Of a DNA stretch of 30,221 bases, positions 16,313-25,088 are shown piece after piece (positions within the stretch are counted from its first letter, which is position 1; the number at the start of each line of letters is the position of its first letter). The DNA is from Bryobacterales bacterium (GTDB lineage Bacteria; Acidobacteriota; Terriglobia; Bryobacterales; Bryobacteraceae). The stretch is from positions 1-30,221 of the forward strand of contig DNFG01000269.1 in assembly GCA_003487005.1 (NCBI GenBank), written 5' to 3'. The notes under the pieces were generated by a model. That model was not told the DNA's origin and searched no databases. It saw nothing but the letters and a program-made list of their open reading frames with translations. The translations under genes and the position numbers were made by a program.

Positions 16313-17746
16313 TTATCCATCCAGAGCTTCGTCGAGCGATTCCGTGGAGGGCCTGAAAGCTTCGGCGGTTTCCGTCAGGAGGGAGACCGCGAGAAAGGCA
16401 CCCAGGCTGAAGAGCGGGGGCAGCAGCGTATCGAGGCCGGCCAGATGTGGTGGCACGGTGAAATGACAGACAACCCGGGCCGTGGTACCGGTAAGAATCG
16501 CCGCCAGGGCGCCATTTGCATTGGCGCGCGGCCAGTGGACGCCAAAAAACAGCGGGACGACACAGCCGGCGAACACGATGTCGAACGCCACAACCAGTAA
16601 CACACCCGGCTCCGGCCGCACGAAGGCAAGCCAGCCGGCCAGTGCGGCCGTGGGGAGGGCAAACGCCCGCGAAAGGAACAGCAAGGTCTGGTCGGTCAAC
16701 CGCCGCGAGGACCAGCGCTGAAAAATGTTGCGCGCAAGCACGACTGAGATGACGAGCATCGCTCCATTGGCCGTGGACATCGATGCCCCCAGCACGCCCA
16801 CGAAGATCAGGACTCCGATCCAGAAAGGCAGCACACCATTGGCGAGTTGAGGCAGGACCATCCGCGCGTCAGTCACGCCCGTCATCAGCGACAGGCCGGC
16901 CAGTCCGAGGAACGATGCGCAGAGCCCGATGACGAGTGTCCAGCCCGCCGCGTAGTAGCAGGCTTTTCGGGCTGTCCCTGGCGTGCGCGCCGAGAACACC
17001 CGCTCCATGAAGTCGAGAGCCATGGCGTTGCCCACCGCCAGTGACAGCAATGCCGCCCAGTTCACCAGGCCACCTCCTTCAACGGTGAACATCTGCGAAA
17101 GGCTGAGCGTCGCCGCGGGGACCGCCGCCATGATTGTGTCGAAACCGTGGTTCCAGCAGAGCCATCCGGCCCCCAGCAGGAAGCCAATAATGGCGATGTG
17201 GATCTGGAAGAAATCCGTCCAGATCGCGGCGTATAGGCCGCCCGCGATCGTGTAGAGGAGAATCACTCCGGTGCCGATCGCCAGTGCGGATCCGTAGCTG
17301 AGGCCGCTCACGTTGGACAGAATCCACGCGACCGCCGACAGGTTGCCCGCAATGAGAACGATGAAGCACGTCACGGTAATGACTGACGTGACCAGTTCGG
17401 TGGACTTTCCGTAACGGCGGTAAAAGAACTCCGGGAGGGTCAGAAGGTCCATCCGGTTCAGTGGCTCAGCGAGGAAGCGGCCCACCAGGAGCAGGCTGAG
17501 CGCCAGTCCGACCGGAATCGCGAGTCCCGCCCAAACCCCGTTCGAAAAGGTCAGCGACGTGTTGCCGAGTGTCGCGTTTCCGTCGATAGACTGCGCCGCA
17601 AGCGCGGTGCCGACCACCAGAAAAGGCATCGATTTGCCGCAAACCGTGTAGCGGCGTGAGGACCCCTGCACCTGTGTATAGGTGTAGAGCCCGATGGCAA
17701 GGGAGATGGCCATAAAGATGACCACCGGCCAGAACATGGCTGTCAT
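16313..17746 (-). CDS. Sodium:solute symporter (SSS) family transporter
   Basis: From the ATG at 17746 the protein has 477 residues; a TTG at 17773 would add nine. About 13 membrane segments and family landmarks are visible: AAQSIDGNATLGNTSL in the first helices, LTLPEFFYRRYGKSTE, AIWTDFFQIHIAIIGF, and SMSTANGAMLVISVVLARNIF near the sodium-site helix 8. SSS proteins import sugars, amino acids, urea or other small solutes with Na+. Position decides the likely cargo: it lies 98 bases downstream of the allophanate hydrolase gene, on the same strand, in an operon for urea or guanidine breakdown. Urea (as with DUR3 of this family) or guanidinium are therefore good candidates, but this is inference from context. 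The first membrane segment starts almost at the N-terminus. Confidence 0.9.
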   Translation of the reverse strand: MTAMFWPVVIFMAISLAIGLYTYTQVQGSSRRYTVCGKSMPFLVVGTALAAQSIDGNATLGNTSLTFSNGVWAGLAIPVGLALSLLLVGRFLAEPLNRMDLLTLPEFFYRRYGKSTELVTSVITVTCFIVLIAGNLSAVAWILSNVSGLSYGSALAIGTGVILLYTIAGGLYAAIWTDFFQIHIAIIGFLLGAGWLCWNHGFDTIMAAVPAATLSLSQMFTVEGGGLVNWAALLSLAVGNAMALDFMERVFSARTPGTARKACYYAAGWTLVIGLCASFLGLAGLSLMTGVTDARMVLPQLANGVLPFWIGVLIFVGVLGASMSTANGAMLVISVVLARNIFQRWSSRRLTDQTLLFLSRAFALPTAALAGWLAFVRPEPGVLLVVAFDIVFAGCVVPLFFGVHWPRANANGALAAILTGTTARVVCHFTVPPHLAGLDTLLPPLFSLGAFLAVSLLTETAEAFRPSTESLDEALDG

Positions 17747-17844
17747 TGCTTTCGCTGAGTGACCTCGTTTCAAGTAGTGGTCCAGCCTTCATGGGCCGGC
17801 GAGGTGCGACGTGGTTCAGCGATCGACTTGGATGGGAAATCGGC

Positions 17845-19638
17845 TCAACGACTCTGTTGAGAAAGGAACGCTCTCCAGCCGCCCAGTTCCGTGATCTCGG
17901 TGCCAGCCGCGGCGGCGTGCGGCTCACACAGGAAGCATTTGACGTGTGAACCATCGTGCAACTTCACGGTGCCGATGGTCAATGGTTCAGGGATGGCCGC
18001 AACAAAACCGCCGAATTCCGATTCGGGCAGAGACCACACCTCCACTTCAATTCCCGGGCCTGCGAACCCAGGCTCACGAACAAGTCCCGGTTTCGCGGGC
18101 ACCGTGCCGGCGAGTGCGAACAACCGGTACTCCGGCGCTGTTTTCGAGACACTCCTCAAGGAAGCGCCACGCGCGGTCAACTGATGATTCAGAGGCTGGC
18201 CCTGGAGGTGCGCTCCCACCACGGCCAGCTCGACGCAGCCCGTCGAAAGCGAAGATGCCCCCGCCTCTGGCAGTTCAGTGATGTTCAGATTCGTTGCACC
18301 AACGGGGAGGCGTTGTGAGTGATGAAAAACGCTGGCCAGCCGGAGCAGCGCGGCATCATGAAACGCGGGAGCCAGCATCGTCACGCCGAAGGGTAGTCCG
18401 TTTTGACGGAACCCCGCGGGCACGGCAACCGCGCACAGGTCGAGAAGATTCACGAAGTTTGTGTAGTAACCCAGATTCGTATTCGATCCGATCGGGTCGG
18501 CTTCCACATCCGCTCGCGAATAGATCGTCCCCGTCGTCGGCAGCAGGAGAACATCCATCTTCTTCCACTCGGCTTCGGCTGCGCGCTTCAGTTCCTGCAG
18601 CCGGTATGTTGCGCGAAAGGCGTCCACCGCCGAGTAGCGGCCACCTCCGCCGATGATCGTCCGGACTGTCGGATGAAGAGCCTCGGGATTCGCGTTCATG
18701 AGCGCTTCGATGGCGGCGAGACGCTCCGCGACCCACGGACCTGAGTACAGCAGCGCCGCGGCTTCGCGAAATGGGGTGAAGTCGATTTCGACCTTCGTCC
18801 AGCCGCAGTGCGGCAGATGATCCACTGCACGTTCAAACAGCAGCGCTGCCCCGGTATCGCCGAAGAACTCCAACTGCTCCGGAGCGGGCACGCCAAGCCG
18901 GAGTGCCGGGCCGCGCAGGCTCTGCGGCTCTGCGCGCCTCGAGAACGGATCCCTCTCATCAAAGCCCTGCGCCAGTGAAAAGACTTCAAGTGCGTCGTGA
19001 GGAGTCAGGGCGAAGATGGATACACAGTCCAGCGTCCTGCACGCGGGCACGACCCCACGAGTCGAGAGCAGTCCACGGGTAGGCTTGTGCCCCAAGATGT
19101 TGTTGAATGCTGCCGGCACCCGCCCCGATCCCGCGGTATCCGTCCCCAGGGCGAAAGTGACCAGCGAACTTGCGACGGCCACAGCTGAACCGGATGACGA
19201 TCCGCCGGGGATAAATGCGGCGTCAAAGACACATCCGGGCGCTCCGTAAGGTGACCGGGTACCCACCAGGCCGGTTGCGAACTGGTCCAGGTTGGTCTTG
19301 CCGAGCAGAATTGCGCCGGCGTCGAGCAGTCGCTGCACGACGGGCGACGTTTCCTCGGGTGTGTAGGCGAATTCCGGACATCCTGCCGTGGTTGGCACGC
19401 CGGCCACGTCGATGTTGTCCTTAACCGCGAAAGGGATTCCTGCCAGGGGAAGCGACTGATCGACGGTCTCCGCCTGAGCCAGCGCGCGCGCTTCAGGAAT
19501 GAGATGGATCCAGACAGCCGGATCGCCGTCTTCCCGGATGCGCCGGTACAGGGCGTGGATCAACTGCGCAGGCTTGAAATCGCCGGCGCGGTATGCGGCC
19601 CTCAGTGTCGTGAGATCAAGGGTGGGGGGGAGGGTCAC
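17845..19638 (-). CDS. atzF: Allophanate hydrolase (AtzF-type amidase)
   Basis: The start is GTG 19638, whose GTGA overlaps the TGA stop of the carboxylase gene; a longer open frame upstream runs inside the carboxylase and is not credible. The 597-residue enzyme hydrolyses allophanate to ammonia and CO2. The amidase-signature triad is visible as Lys73 ([10 protein letters not shown]), Ser147 (GGSSSGS) and Ser171 ([11 protein letters not shown]). All three are shifted by exactly 18 residues from the triad known for AtzF (91, 165, 189). The C-terminal domain characteristic of AtzF is present ([31 protein letters not shown]), making it full length. It is the fourth gene of the operon, downstream of the enzyme that makes its substrate or precursor, and stop/start overlap implies translational coupling. 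Confidence 0.95.
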   Translation of the reverse strand: MTLPPTLDLTTLRAAYRAGDFKPAQLIHALYRRIREDGDPAVWIHLIPEARALAQAETVDQSLPLAGIPFAVKDNIDVAGVPTTAGCPEFAYTPEETSPVVQRLLDAGAILLGKTNLDQFATGLVGTRSPYGAPGCVFDAAFIPGGSSSGSAVAVASSLVTFALGTDTAGSGRVPAAFNNILGHKPTRGLLSTRGVVPACRTLDCVSIFALTPHDALEVFSLAQGFDERDPFSRRAEPQSLRGPALRLGVPAPEQLEFFGDTGAALLFERAVDHLPHCGWTKVEIDFTPFREAAALLYSGPWVAERLAAIEALMNANPEALHPTVRTIIGGGGRYSAVDAFRATYRLQELKRAAEAEWKKMDVLLLPTTGTIYSRADVEADPIGSNTNLGYYTNFVNLLDLCAVAVPAGFRQNGLPFGVTMLAPAFHDAALLRLASVFHHSQRLPVGATNLNITELPEAGASSLSTGCVELAVVGAHLQGQPLNHQLTARGASLRSVSKTAPEYRLFALAGTVPAKPGLVREPGFAGPGIEVEVWSLPESEFGGFVAAIPEPLTIGTVKLHDGSHVKCFLCEPHAAAAGTEITELGGWRAFLSQQSR

Positions 19639-22600
19639 GCCCACGCCTCCGGCCGCAGGATCGCCAATGTCTGTCCAGGTGTGACCAGTGTGCCCGGTGT
19701 GCAGAGGAAGGACTCGATCACGCCGTCTGCCGATGCCGTCACCGCCACCTCCATCTTCATCGCTTCCACGATCAGTAACTTGTCGCCGGCCCGAACCCGC
19801 TGGCCGGGCTCGGCGCAGAGGTTCCACACACTGGCCGTAATCGGCGACCGGACTGCTTCACAGCCATCGGGGATCTCGCGCGAGTTCCCGTTCCGGTGGG
19901 GTTCCTGTTCCAGTTTCGCCTCGAAGGCCGGCAAGAGGGCCCACCGTGCGCGCTCTTCATCAAACGCAGCTTGTTGCCTCTGCTTGAAGGCGGCGGCGCT
20001 GTCCTGGATGGAATCGAGGAACTGGTGATAGTCCCGCAGCCGGAACTCGCCTTCTTCAACTCGCAAGGGCAATCGTCCAGCGGGGAATTCGCGGCGCATC
20101 TCGAGAAGTTCTCCGGCACTGACCGGGTAGAACCGGATCTGATCGAAGAACCGGAGCAGCCAGGGATGACCAGGGGTAAATTCCCGCGTCGTCCGGTACG
20201 TGTTCCACATCTGTACTGTCCTGCCGACGAACTGATATCCGCCCGGTCCTTCCATGCCATAGATGCACAAGTATGCGCCCCCAATGCCCACGGCGTTTTC
20301 GGGGGTCCATGTGCGGGCAGGATTATACTTCGTGGTCACCAGCCTGTGCCGCGGGTCCAGCGGTGTCGCCACCGGCGCACCAAGATAGACGTCGCCCAGG
20401 CCCATCACCAGGTAGCTGGCGTCGAAGACGACCCGGTGCACATCCTCCACCGAACCAAGTCCGTTGATTCTCCGGATGAAATCGATGTTGGACGGACACC
20501 ACGGCGCATCCGGGCGAACGCCCTGCACATACTTCTGAATCGCCAACTGCGTTGCTGGATCATCCCAGCTCAAAGGCAGGTGGACTGTCCGAGTGGGCAC
20601 CGACAGCGAATCGAGGTCTTTGATCGAGGACTCCGCCGCGTCCAGGGCTTCCAATAACTGCTCCCGGCTCAACTGCCGCGGCTGGTAGTGGATCTGCAGG
20701 CTGCGGATGCCGGGGGTCAGATCAATCATCCCCGGCAGCCGGTTTGCCCGCAGCCACTCCGTCAATGCATGCACCCGGAATCGCAGGTTGAGATCGAGTA
20801 CGTTCTCGCCGAACTCAATCAGCAGTGCCCGGTCGCCGTCGGCACGGCAGATCCGGTCGCCGCGGCGATGAACCACCGCCGGCTCACCAATACCCTCCCG
20901 GGGTAATTCCGGCAGCGAGCCGACCCGATCGTCGATACACCGGTCCAGCACAAGCGAAAGTTCCGCGGCCTGGGCTTCCGTCAGCCGCAGGAACCTGACT
21001 GTGTCGCCCGGCCGCAACTGACCCATCTTCCATAGTTCGGCATGAACGATCGTCGCGGGGCACACGAACCCTCCCAGGCTCGGGCCATCAGGACCCAGGA
21101 TGACCGGCATATCGCCCGTGAAGTCGACCGTCCCCACTGCGTAAGCATTGTCGTGGATATTGGACGGGTGCAGGCCCGCTTCACCACCGTCCCGGCGAGC
21201 CCATTCCGGCTTCGGTCCGATGAGCCGGACGCCGGTCCGGTCAGAATTGTAATGCACCTCCCACGCCGAACTGAAGAATACGTCGATGTCGCGCTGCGTG
21301 AAGAAATCTGGTGCTCCGTGTGGCCCGTAGAGGACTCCGATCGTCCAGTCATGGCGCAATTCCGGCCGAAGTGTCGCGGGCAGGGAGAGCGGCGGATCCT
21401 CTGGCTCCGGTCCCAGGTGCAACACGTCTCCCGCCCGCAAGGCTCTGCCCCCATGACCACCGAACCGCCCCAGAATAAATGTGCTGCGGCTGCCGAGATA
21501 CTCGGGGACCTCCAGTCCGCCCCGCACCGCCAGGTACGCCCGCTGGCCCGGCCCGGCCGCCGCGCCCAGTTTGAGAACCGAACCCGCTTGTGCCCGAACG
21601 GGTTCGTAGAGTCCGACCGGCACCCCGTCCAGCGTTGCGCCCATCTCTGCCCCTCCCAACGCAAAGAGCGTAACGTGGCGGAAGCGCAATGTCGCTCCGA
21701 TGACGGCCATCTCGAGTCCGGCCGCTCCGGGCCTGTTGCCTACGACCCGGTTGACCAGGTGCAGCGCGAGCGTGTCCATTGGTCCGGACGGCGGAACGCC
21801 AATATCCCAGTAGCCCAACCGTCCAGGAGAGTCCTGCACCGTCGTCTGCGTGCCGCCTTCGAGGACTTCGATGGAGATAGGGGTATAGGGTATCGATGAC
21901 AGTAGCCGGGTTGTGAATTCTCCCTTCCGGAAGCTTTCGCTGTCCACAACCACCCGAAGGTATCTCAGATTCGTTTCGAGACCGTCAAAACGGGCTTCCG
22001 CCAGTGCGGCCGCCAACCGGTCCACCGCCTCTTCCCGGTTCGCGCCCCTCACGATGATCTTCGCCAGGAGGGGGTCATAGTAGGGTGACACTTCGCTGCC
22101 GGACTCGACCCATGTGTCCACTCGCGCTCCCGCCGGTGCCACCACGTAAGTCAGTTGGCCCGAACTGGGCTGAAAGCCGGCCGCCGGGTCCTCCGCGTAC
22201 ACGCGCACTTGGATGGCTGCTCCGAGCGGCGTTGGTGCGACCGCGGGCAATGCCTCCCCGCTGGCCACGCGCACCATCCACTCCACCAGGTCAACACCGG
22301 TCGCCTCCTCCGTTACCCCATGTTCCACCTGCAGGCGCGTATTCACTTCCAGGAAGTAGAAGTCGCCGGTCTGCGCGTCGAAGACGAACTCCACGGTTCC
22401 GGCATTGCGGTACCGGACGGCCCGCCCCATCCGGATCGCGGCCTCAAACAAGCGTGCCCGCTGCGCATCCGTCACCCCGGGCGCGGGCGTTTCCTCGATC
22501 ACTTTCTGATTGCGGCGTTGCGCAGAGCAGTCGCGTTCACCGAGTGCCAGGACATGCCCTCGTCCATCCCCGAAAATTTGTACCTCGATGTGCCTGGCGT

Positions 22601-23210
22601 GCTCCACGAACTTCTCGAGATACACCCCGCTCTGGCTGAAGTTCGCGCGGCCCAACCGCTCCACCGCATCGAAGGCTTCCCGCAACTCTTCTTCTGCCCG
22701 GCACAGGCGCATGCCGATTCCCCCGCCGCCGGCTGTGCTTTTGAGCATGACGGGATACCCGATGCGCTCCGCCGCCGCTGCCGCTTCCTCCGCAGTGGCC
22801 AGAATCGGAGTGCCCGGCAGCAGCGGCACGCCTTCCCTCCCGGCGATCTCGCGCGCTGTGTGCTTTAAGCCGAACTGACGCATCTGCTCCGGCGTCGGTC
22901 CTATGAAGACCAAGCCTGCCGCTTCACACGCTGCGGCGAACTCCGCATTTTCGCTCAAGAAGCCATAACCCGGATGAATGGCTTCCGCGCCGGTCGCCAG
23001 CGCGGCCTCGATGATCTTCTCCGCCCCCAGATAGCTTTGCGCTGCCGGCCCCGGACCCAGTAGCACTGCCTCATCGGCCTGCAGCACGTGCATCGCACTC
23101 CGGTCCGCCTCCGAATAGACCGCCACCGTGGCGATGCCCATTCGCTTCAGTGTCCGGAGCAGGCGGACCGCGATCGCGCCACGGTTGGCGACCAATACCT
23201 TCCCGATCAT
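19635..23210 (-). CDS. Biotin-dependent urea/guanidine carboxylase
   Basis: ATG 23210 overlaps the TGA of the preceding gene (ATGA), giving 1191 residues, typical of the fused enzyme. Order: biotin carboxylase (about 1-450; [11 protein letters not shown] loop, [12 protein letters not shown]); AHS2/KipA-like domain (about 470-740; [20 protein letters not shown]); AHS1/KipI-like domain and linker (about 785-1110; [16 protein letters not shown]); and a biotinyl domain with VEAMKMEV, Lys1152 being the biotin site. It carboxylates urea to allophanate or guanidine to carboxyguanidine with ATP and bicarbonate. The upstream pair of UAAP genes is known to mark guanidine carboxylases, so guanidine is the likelier substrate. 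I could not safely place the substrate-specificity residue (N1330 in yeast-type urea carboxylase), so this stays an inference. Confidence 0.94.
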   Translation of the reverse strand: MIGKVLVANRGAIAVRLLRTLKRMGIATVAVYSEADRSAMHVLQADEAVLLGPGPAAQSYLGAEKIIEAALATGAEAIHPGYGFLSENAEFAAACEAAGLVFIGPTPEQMRQFGLKHTAREIAGREGVPLLPGTPILATAEEAAAAAERIGYPVMLKSTAGGGGIGMRLCRAEEELREAFDAVERLGRANFSQSGVYLEKFVEHARHIEVQIFGDGRGHVLALGERDCSAQRRNQKVIEETPAPGVTDAQRARLFEAAIRMGRAVRYRNAGTVEFVFDAQTGDFYFLEVNTRLQVEHGVTEEATGVDLVEWMVRVASGEALPAVAPTPLGAAIQVRVYAEDPAAGFQPSSGQLTYVVAPAGARVDTWVESGSEVSPYYDPLLAKIIVRGANREEAVDRLAAALAEARFDGLETNLRYLRVVVDSESFRKGEFTTRLLSSIPYTPISIEVLEGGTQTTVQDSPGRLGYWDIGVPPSGPMDTLALHLVNRVVGNRPGAAGLEMAVIGATLRFRHVTLFALGGAEMGATLDGVPVGLYEPVRAQAGSVLKLGAAAGPGQRAYLAVRGGLEVPEYLGSRSTFILGRFGGHGGRALRAGDVLHLGPEPEDPPLSLPATLRPELRHDWTIGVLYGPHGAPDFFTQRDIDVFFSSAWEVHYNSDRTGVRLIGPKPEWARRDGGEAGLHPSNIHDNAYAVGTVDFTGDMPVILGPDGPSLGGFVCPATIVHAELWKMGQLRPGDTVRFLRLTEAQAAELSLVLDRCIDDRVGSLPELPREGIGEPAVVHRRGDRICRADGDRALLIEFGENVLDLNLRFRVHALTEWLRANRLPGMIDLTPGIRSLQIHYQPRQLSREQLLEALDAAESSIKDLDSLSVPTRTVHLPLSWDDPATQLAIQKYVQGVRPDAPWCPSNIDFIRRINGLGSVEDVHRVVFDASYLVMGLGDVYLGAPVATPLDPRHRLVTTKYNPARTWTPENAVGIGGAYLCIYGMEGPGGYQFVGRTVQMWNTYRTTREFTPGHPWLLRFFDQIRFYPVSAGELLEMRREFPAGRLPLRVEEGEFRLRDYHQFLDSIQDSAAAFKQRQQAAFDEERARWALLPAFEAKLEQEPHRNGNSREIPDGCEAVRSPITASVWNLCAEPGQRVRAGDKLLIVEAMKMEVAVTASADGVIESFLCTPGTLVTPGQTLAILRPEAWA

Positions 23211-23857
23211 GCCGCGCCGCCCCAAATAAGCAACTCCACCGGAGTCGGATTGTACGCGTTGCAGGGATTATTGAGTTGAGGACAGTTGCTGATCAACACC
23301 AAAGTGTCCGTCTCCGCGCGCATCTCCACATACTTCCCCGGCTCCGAGATCCCGTCCTCGAACGTCAGTCCGCCTTCGGCCGTTACAGGCACATTCATGA
23401 AGAAGTTCACGTTCGGCGCCAGATCGCGCTTGTCCATTCCCAACTTTGCGATCAGCAACTGCTTCAGAAAGCTCTGCCGGCACGCGTGCATGTGCCTCTT
23501 CTCGATCGCGTAGCGCACCATGTTGCTCTCCTGCGCGCACGCCCCCCCCAGCGTGTCGTGCCGCCCGCAGGTGTCGGCCGTGATCGTCATGAGCACGGTC
23601 CCGCGCTGTGTCAGCAGCCGCGTCCCGGCAGTCAGATAGATGTTGGCTTGCGCCTGGATCGTGTCGATCGCACTGTAGCGGTCCTCCGGGTCAGAGGCGT
23701 TGAAGAACAGCGTATCGGCCGCCTGATTGCCTTCCAGGTCCAAAATCCGGAACGTCTGCCCGCGCTTCACCTCATGCAGCCAGCCTTCGCCCGCGGGCAA
23801 CGTGAACCGGTAAATCGCCTCGGCCGCACTCAGAGGACTTTCGACAAACGTGCTCAC
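23207..23857 (-). CDS. Urea amidolyase-associated protein 2 (DUF1989), carboxyguanidine deiminase subunit
   Basis: GTG 23857 overlaps the TGA of the preceding gene (GTGA), giving 216 residues. The DUF1989 fold shows [16 protein letters not shown], with potential metal-binding Cys and His, then [20 protein letters not shown] and [19 protein letters not shown]. It is clearly paralogous to the gene upstream (matching DTxGxHDxLGG and VExRAExxTLVxxxxC), so the two probably form a heteromer. Published work on guanidine-using bacteria assigns this pair as carboxyguanidine deiminase, producing allophanate and ammonia. Its stop overlaps the start of the carboxylase gene by four bases, so the subunits and the carboxylase are likely made in fixed proportion. 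Confidence 0.92.
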   Translation of the reverse strand: MSTFVESPLSAAEAIYRFTLPAGEGWLHEVKRGQTFRILDLEGNQAADTLFFNASDPEDRYSAIDTIQAQANIYLTAGTRLLTQRGTVLMTITADTCGRHDTLGGACAQESNMVRYAIEKRHMHACRQSFLKQLLIAKLGMDKRDLAPNVNFFMNVPVTAEGGLTFEDGISEPGKYVEMRAETDTLVLISNCPQLNNPCNAYNPTPVELLIWGGAA

Positions 23858-24573
23858 AGGTGGTACCTCTCCGTGTTGATGAACCCGCGTTCGTTCTCCG
23901 GCCGTGACACCCTGCACGCATCATCCGGCGCCGGCGCCGCCATCCGCCGCACCTGCACAGTCACCGGCTTCGGTGCATACTCCGGATTCGGGTCCATCGG
24001 ATGCTGGCACGTGTTCAACACCACCAGCGTGTTCATCTCCGCCCGCAGTTCCACGTAACTTCCCGCCGTCGAATGCCCCTCCACGAATCGCATCGCGCCG
24101 GCCGTATCCACCCATACCTTGCTGAACAGGTTCAGCGACGGCGTCAGATCGCGCTCGCGCATTCCGTACTTGCCAATCTCCAGCATCAGCCCCGTGCAGG
24201 CGTCCTGGTGCCAGCCGTTCCGGCATTGCTGGTAACTGGCCTCGCCGTACTTCTCTCGAACCAGCGCAGCGTTCGAATACCCACCCAGCGGGTCATGCCA
24301 GCCCAGCGTGTCTTCAGTGATCGAACACAAGATTCGCCCCATGTCCGAATACAGGACGAACCCCTTCGTCAACCGCGCAATGTGCTGTGCCTTCAAAGTA
24401 TCCGGCAGATTGAATCGTTCGCTGAAATTCGCTGCGTTATAGAAGAGCGACGCCACATTCGCGCCTCCCGCCGTGTCCGTCACACGCAGTCCCGTGCCGC
24501 GCTTCAATACATGCGACCACGTCTCTCCCCCTTCAATCACCGCCTCCCACAAAACAGGCTCGTTCGTTATCAA
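23854..24573 (-). CDS. Urea amidolyase-associated protein 1 (DUF1989), carboxyguanidine deiminase subunit
   Basis: The first gene of the operon starts at TTG 24573, with AGGAG (24581-24585) seven bases before it; no ATG fits. The 239-residue product has [48 protein letters not shown] and [20 protein letters not shown], the DUF1989 features of UAAP1. Conserved Cys and His residues suggest a metal site. With the next gene it would form carboxyguanidine deiminase in the cytoplasm. A 515-base divergent region to the TonB receptor gene precedes it, including two small hairpins close to the ribosome site. No ykkC-type (guanidine-I), guanidine-II or guanidine-III riboswitch core was recognisable there, so regulation is open. 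Confidence 0.92.
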   Translation of the reverse strand: MITNEPVLWEAVIEGGETWSHVLKRGTGLRVTDTAGGANVASLFYNAANFSERFNLPDTLKAQHIARLTKGFVLYSDMGRILCSITEDTLGWHDPLGGYSNAALVREKYGEASYQQCRNGWHQDACTGLMLEIGKYGMRERDLTPSLNLFSKVWVDTAGAMRFVEGHSTAGSYVELRAEMNTLVVLNTCQHPMDPNPEYAPKPVTVQVRRMAAPAPDDACRVSRPENERGFINTERYHL

Positions 24574-24580
24574 TACACTT

Positions 24581-24585
24581 CTCCT
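24581..24585 (-). promoter_or_regulatory. Ribosome binding site that fixes the UAAP1 TTG start
   Basis: On the minus strand AGGAG sits seven bases upstream of the TTG at 24573, ideal spacing. No in-frame ATG or GTG near by has such a site, so the unusual start is well supported. Confidence 0.8.
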
Positions 24586-24589
24586 GATC

Positions 24590-24631
24590 CCGCGCTCCGC
24601 GCGGCCTTCGTTCCCGGGCGGCGATTGCCGC
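24590..24631 (-). other. Two tandem hairpins in the nitrogen operon leader
   Basis: On the minus strand, GCGGC-AATC-GCCGC (24631-24618) is followed by CCGCG-CGGAG-CGCGG (24604-24590), ending four bases before the UAAP1 ribosome site. Each stem is five perfect base pairs. Tandem hairpins beside a ribosome site could modulate translation, but the loops do not carry the ACGR sequence of the guanidine-II riboswitch and GC-rich DNA gives such stems by chance. Confidence 0.35.
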
Positions 24632-24633
24632 GC

Positions 24634-24753
24634 TTACTCCGAACGCAAGAGGTGAAAGGGGGGGCCGCAGCAGACGTCCATCGATGTCAACCGCAGAAAC
24701 ACGCGCAGCGCGATGAGCCCGCGTGAACTGCTCCTGTGCGCCGCCAGTTTCAT
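24634..24753 (-). CDS. Possible 39-residue leader-peptide ORF upstream of the nitrogen operon
   Basis: An ATG at 24753 opens a 39-codon frame ending in TAA at 24634, 60 bases before the UAAP1 start. The peptide ends SMDVCCGPPFHLLRSE, with adjacent cysteines and prolines and a run of Arg/Leu before it. Cys-containing leader peptides are known upstream of sulfur and amino-acid genes in other phyla. No ribosome site is visible before this ATG, and short open frames are frequent in such DNA, so the call is weak. A longer version opens upstream at 25008 but crosses the promoter region. Confidence 0.2.
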   Translation of the reverse strand: MKLAAHRSSSRGLIALRVFLRLTSMDVCCGPPFHLLRSE

Positions 24754-24848
24754 ATGGCCTATTAGACCAGCACACCGCTCAATCGCATAATCAGTTTTTT
24801 CGATACCCCGGATAAGAACTTGTGAACACTCCAATTCGCCCAAAACCA

Positions 24849-24878
24849 TTGACACTCCCCCAAGAACAGCCTTACCAT
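24849..24878 (+). promoter_or_regulatory. Candidate sigma-70 promoter for the TonB receptor gene
   Basis: TTGACA (24849-24854) is a perfect -35 hexamer; after 18 bases TACCAT (24873-24878) matches four of six -10 positions. It lies in the least GC-rich part of the gap and would leave a leader of about 200 bases before the receptor start at 25089. Confidence 0.4.
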
Positions 24879-24894
24879 CGCTAGAAATCGCTTC

Positions 24895-24918
24895 GGTGTC
24901 AGGGTACCTGTCCACACC
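24895..24918. repeat. Imperfect palindrome, possible REP-like remnant
   Basis: GGTGT-CAGG-GTA-CCTG-TCC-ACACC forms a nine-base-pair stem with a three-base bulge and a three-base loop. A GGTGTCAGG..CC core is reminiscent of short palindromes linked to REP-associated tyrosine transposases in other genomes, but no transposase gene and no second copy occur in this window. The resemblance is from memory. Confidence 0.35.
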
Positions 24919-25073
24919 CCCCACCCAAGTGCTGGCGAAAGCGGTCCTGGGCGATCGCGCTCTTCCGAGCCCCAGCACGGCGTGAGCGCAACCGGGAGTT
25001 CCGCTCACCTCTCTCCTGCCGAAGCCCCAGCCGATCCGGCGCTCTCGTCCGCGCCTCCACCACTCGCGTTTCC

Positions 25074-25080
25074 AAGGAGA
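25074..25080 (+). promoter_or_regulatory. Ribosome binding site that fixes the TonB receptor TTG start
   Basis: AAGGAGA lies eight bases before TTG 25089, and the TTG is directly followed by a good signal peptide. This supports TTG as the true start despite its rarity. Confidence 0.8.
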
Positions 25081-25088
25081 TTAAGACA

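Larger units (their letters stand above)
24574..25088. other. Divergent 515-base intergenic region between nitrogen operon and TonB receptor gene
   Basis: This is the only stretch above 300 bases without a convincing gene. It holds the UAAP1 ribosome site and twin hairpins at the left, a weak small ORF, a less GC-rich core (about 24760-24900) with a TTGACA promoter candidate, the palindrome near 24900, and the receptor ribosome site at the right. I saw no riboswitch, sigma-54 promoter, tRNA or IS remnant in it. Confidence 0.7.

Noticed and set aside
19639..19827. An N-terminal extension of 63 residues on allophanate hydrolase
   Set aside because: It lies wholly inside the carboxylase coding region and is Arg/Gly-rich without family similarity; GTG 19638 fits the AtzF start and overlaps the upstream stop.
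24590..24631. Guanidine-II riboswitch (twin hairpins)
   Set aside because: The loops are AATC and CGGAG, not ACGR, and the stems lack the expected flanking bases.
24784..24790. CGCATAA as the left arm of a dif site
   Set aside because: Seven bases match the XerC-side arm of E. coli dif, but after the spacer the expected TTATG arm is absent (TTTTCG instead).
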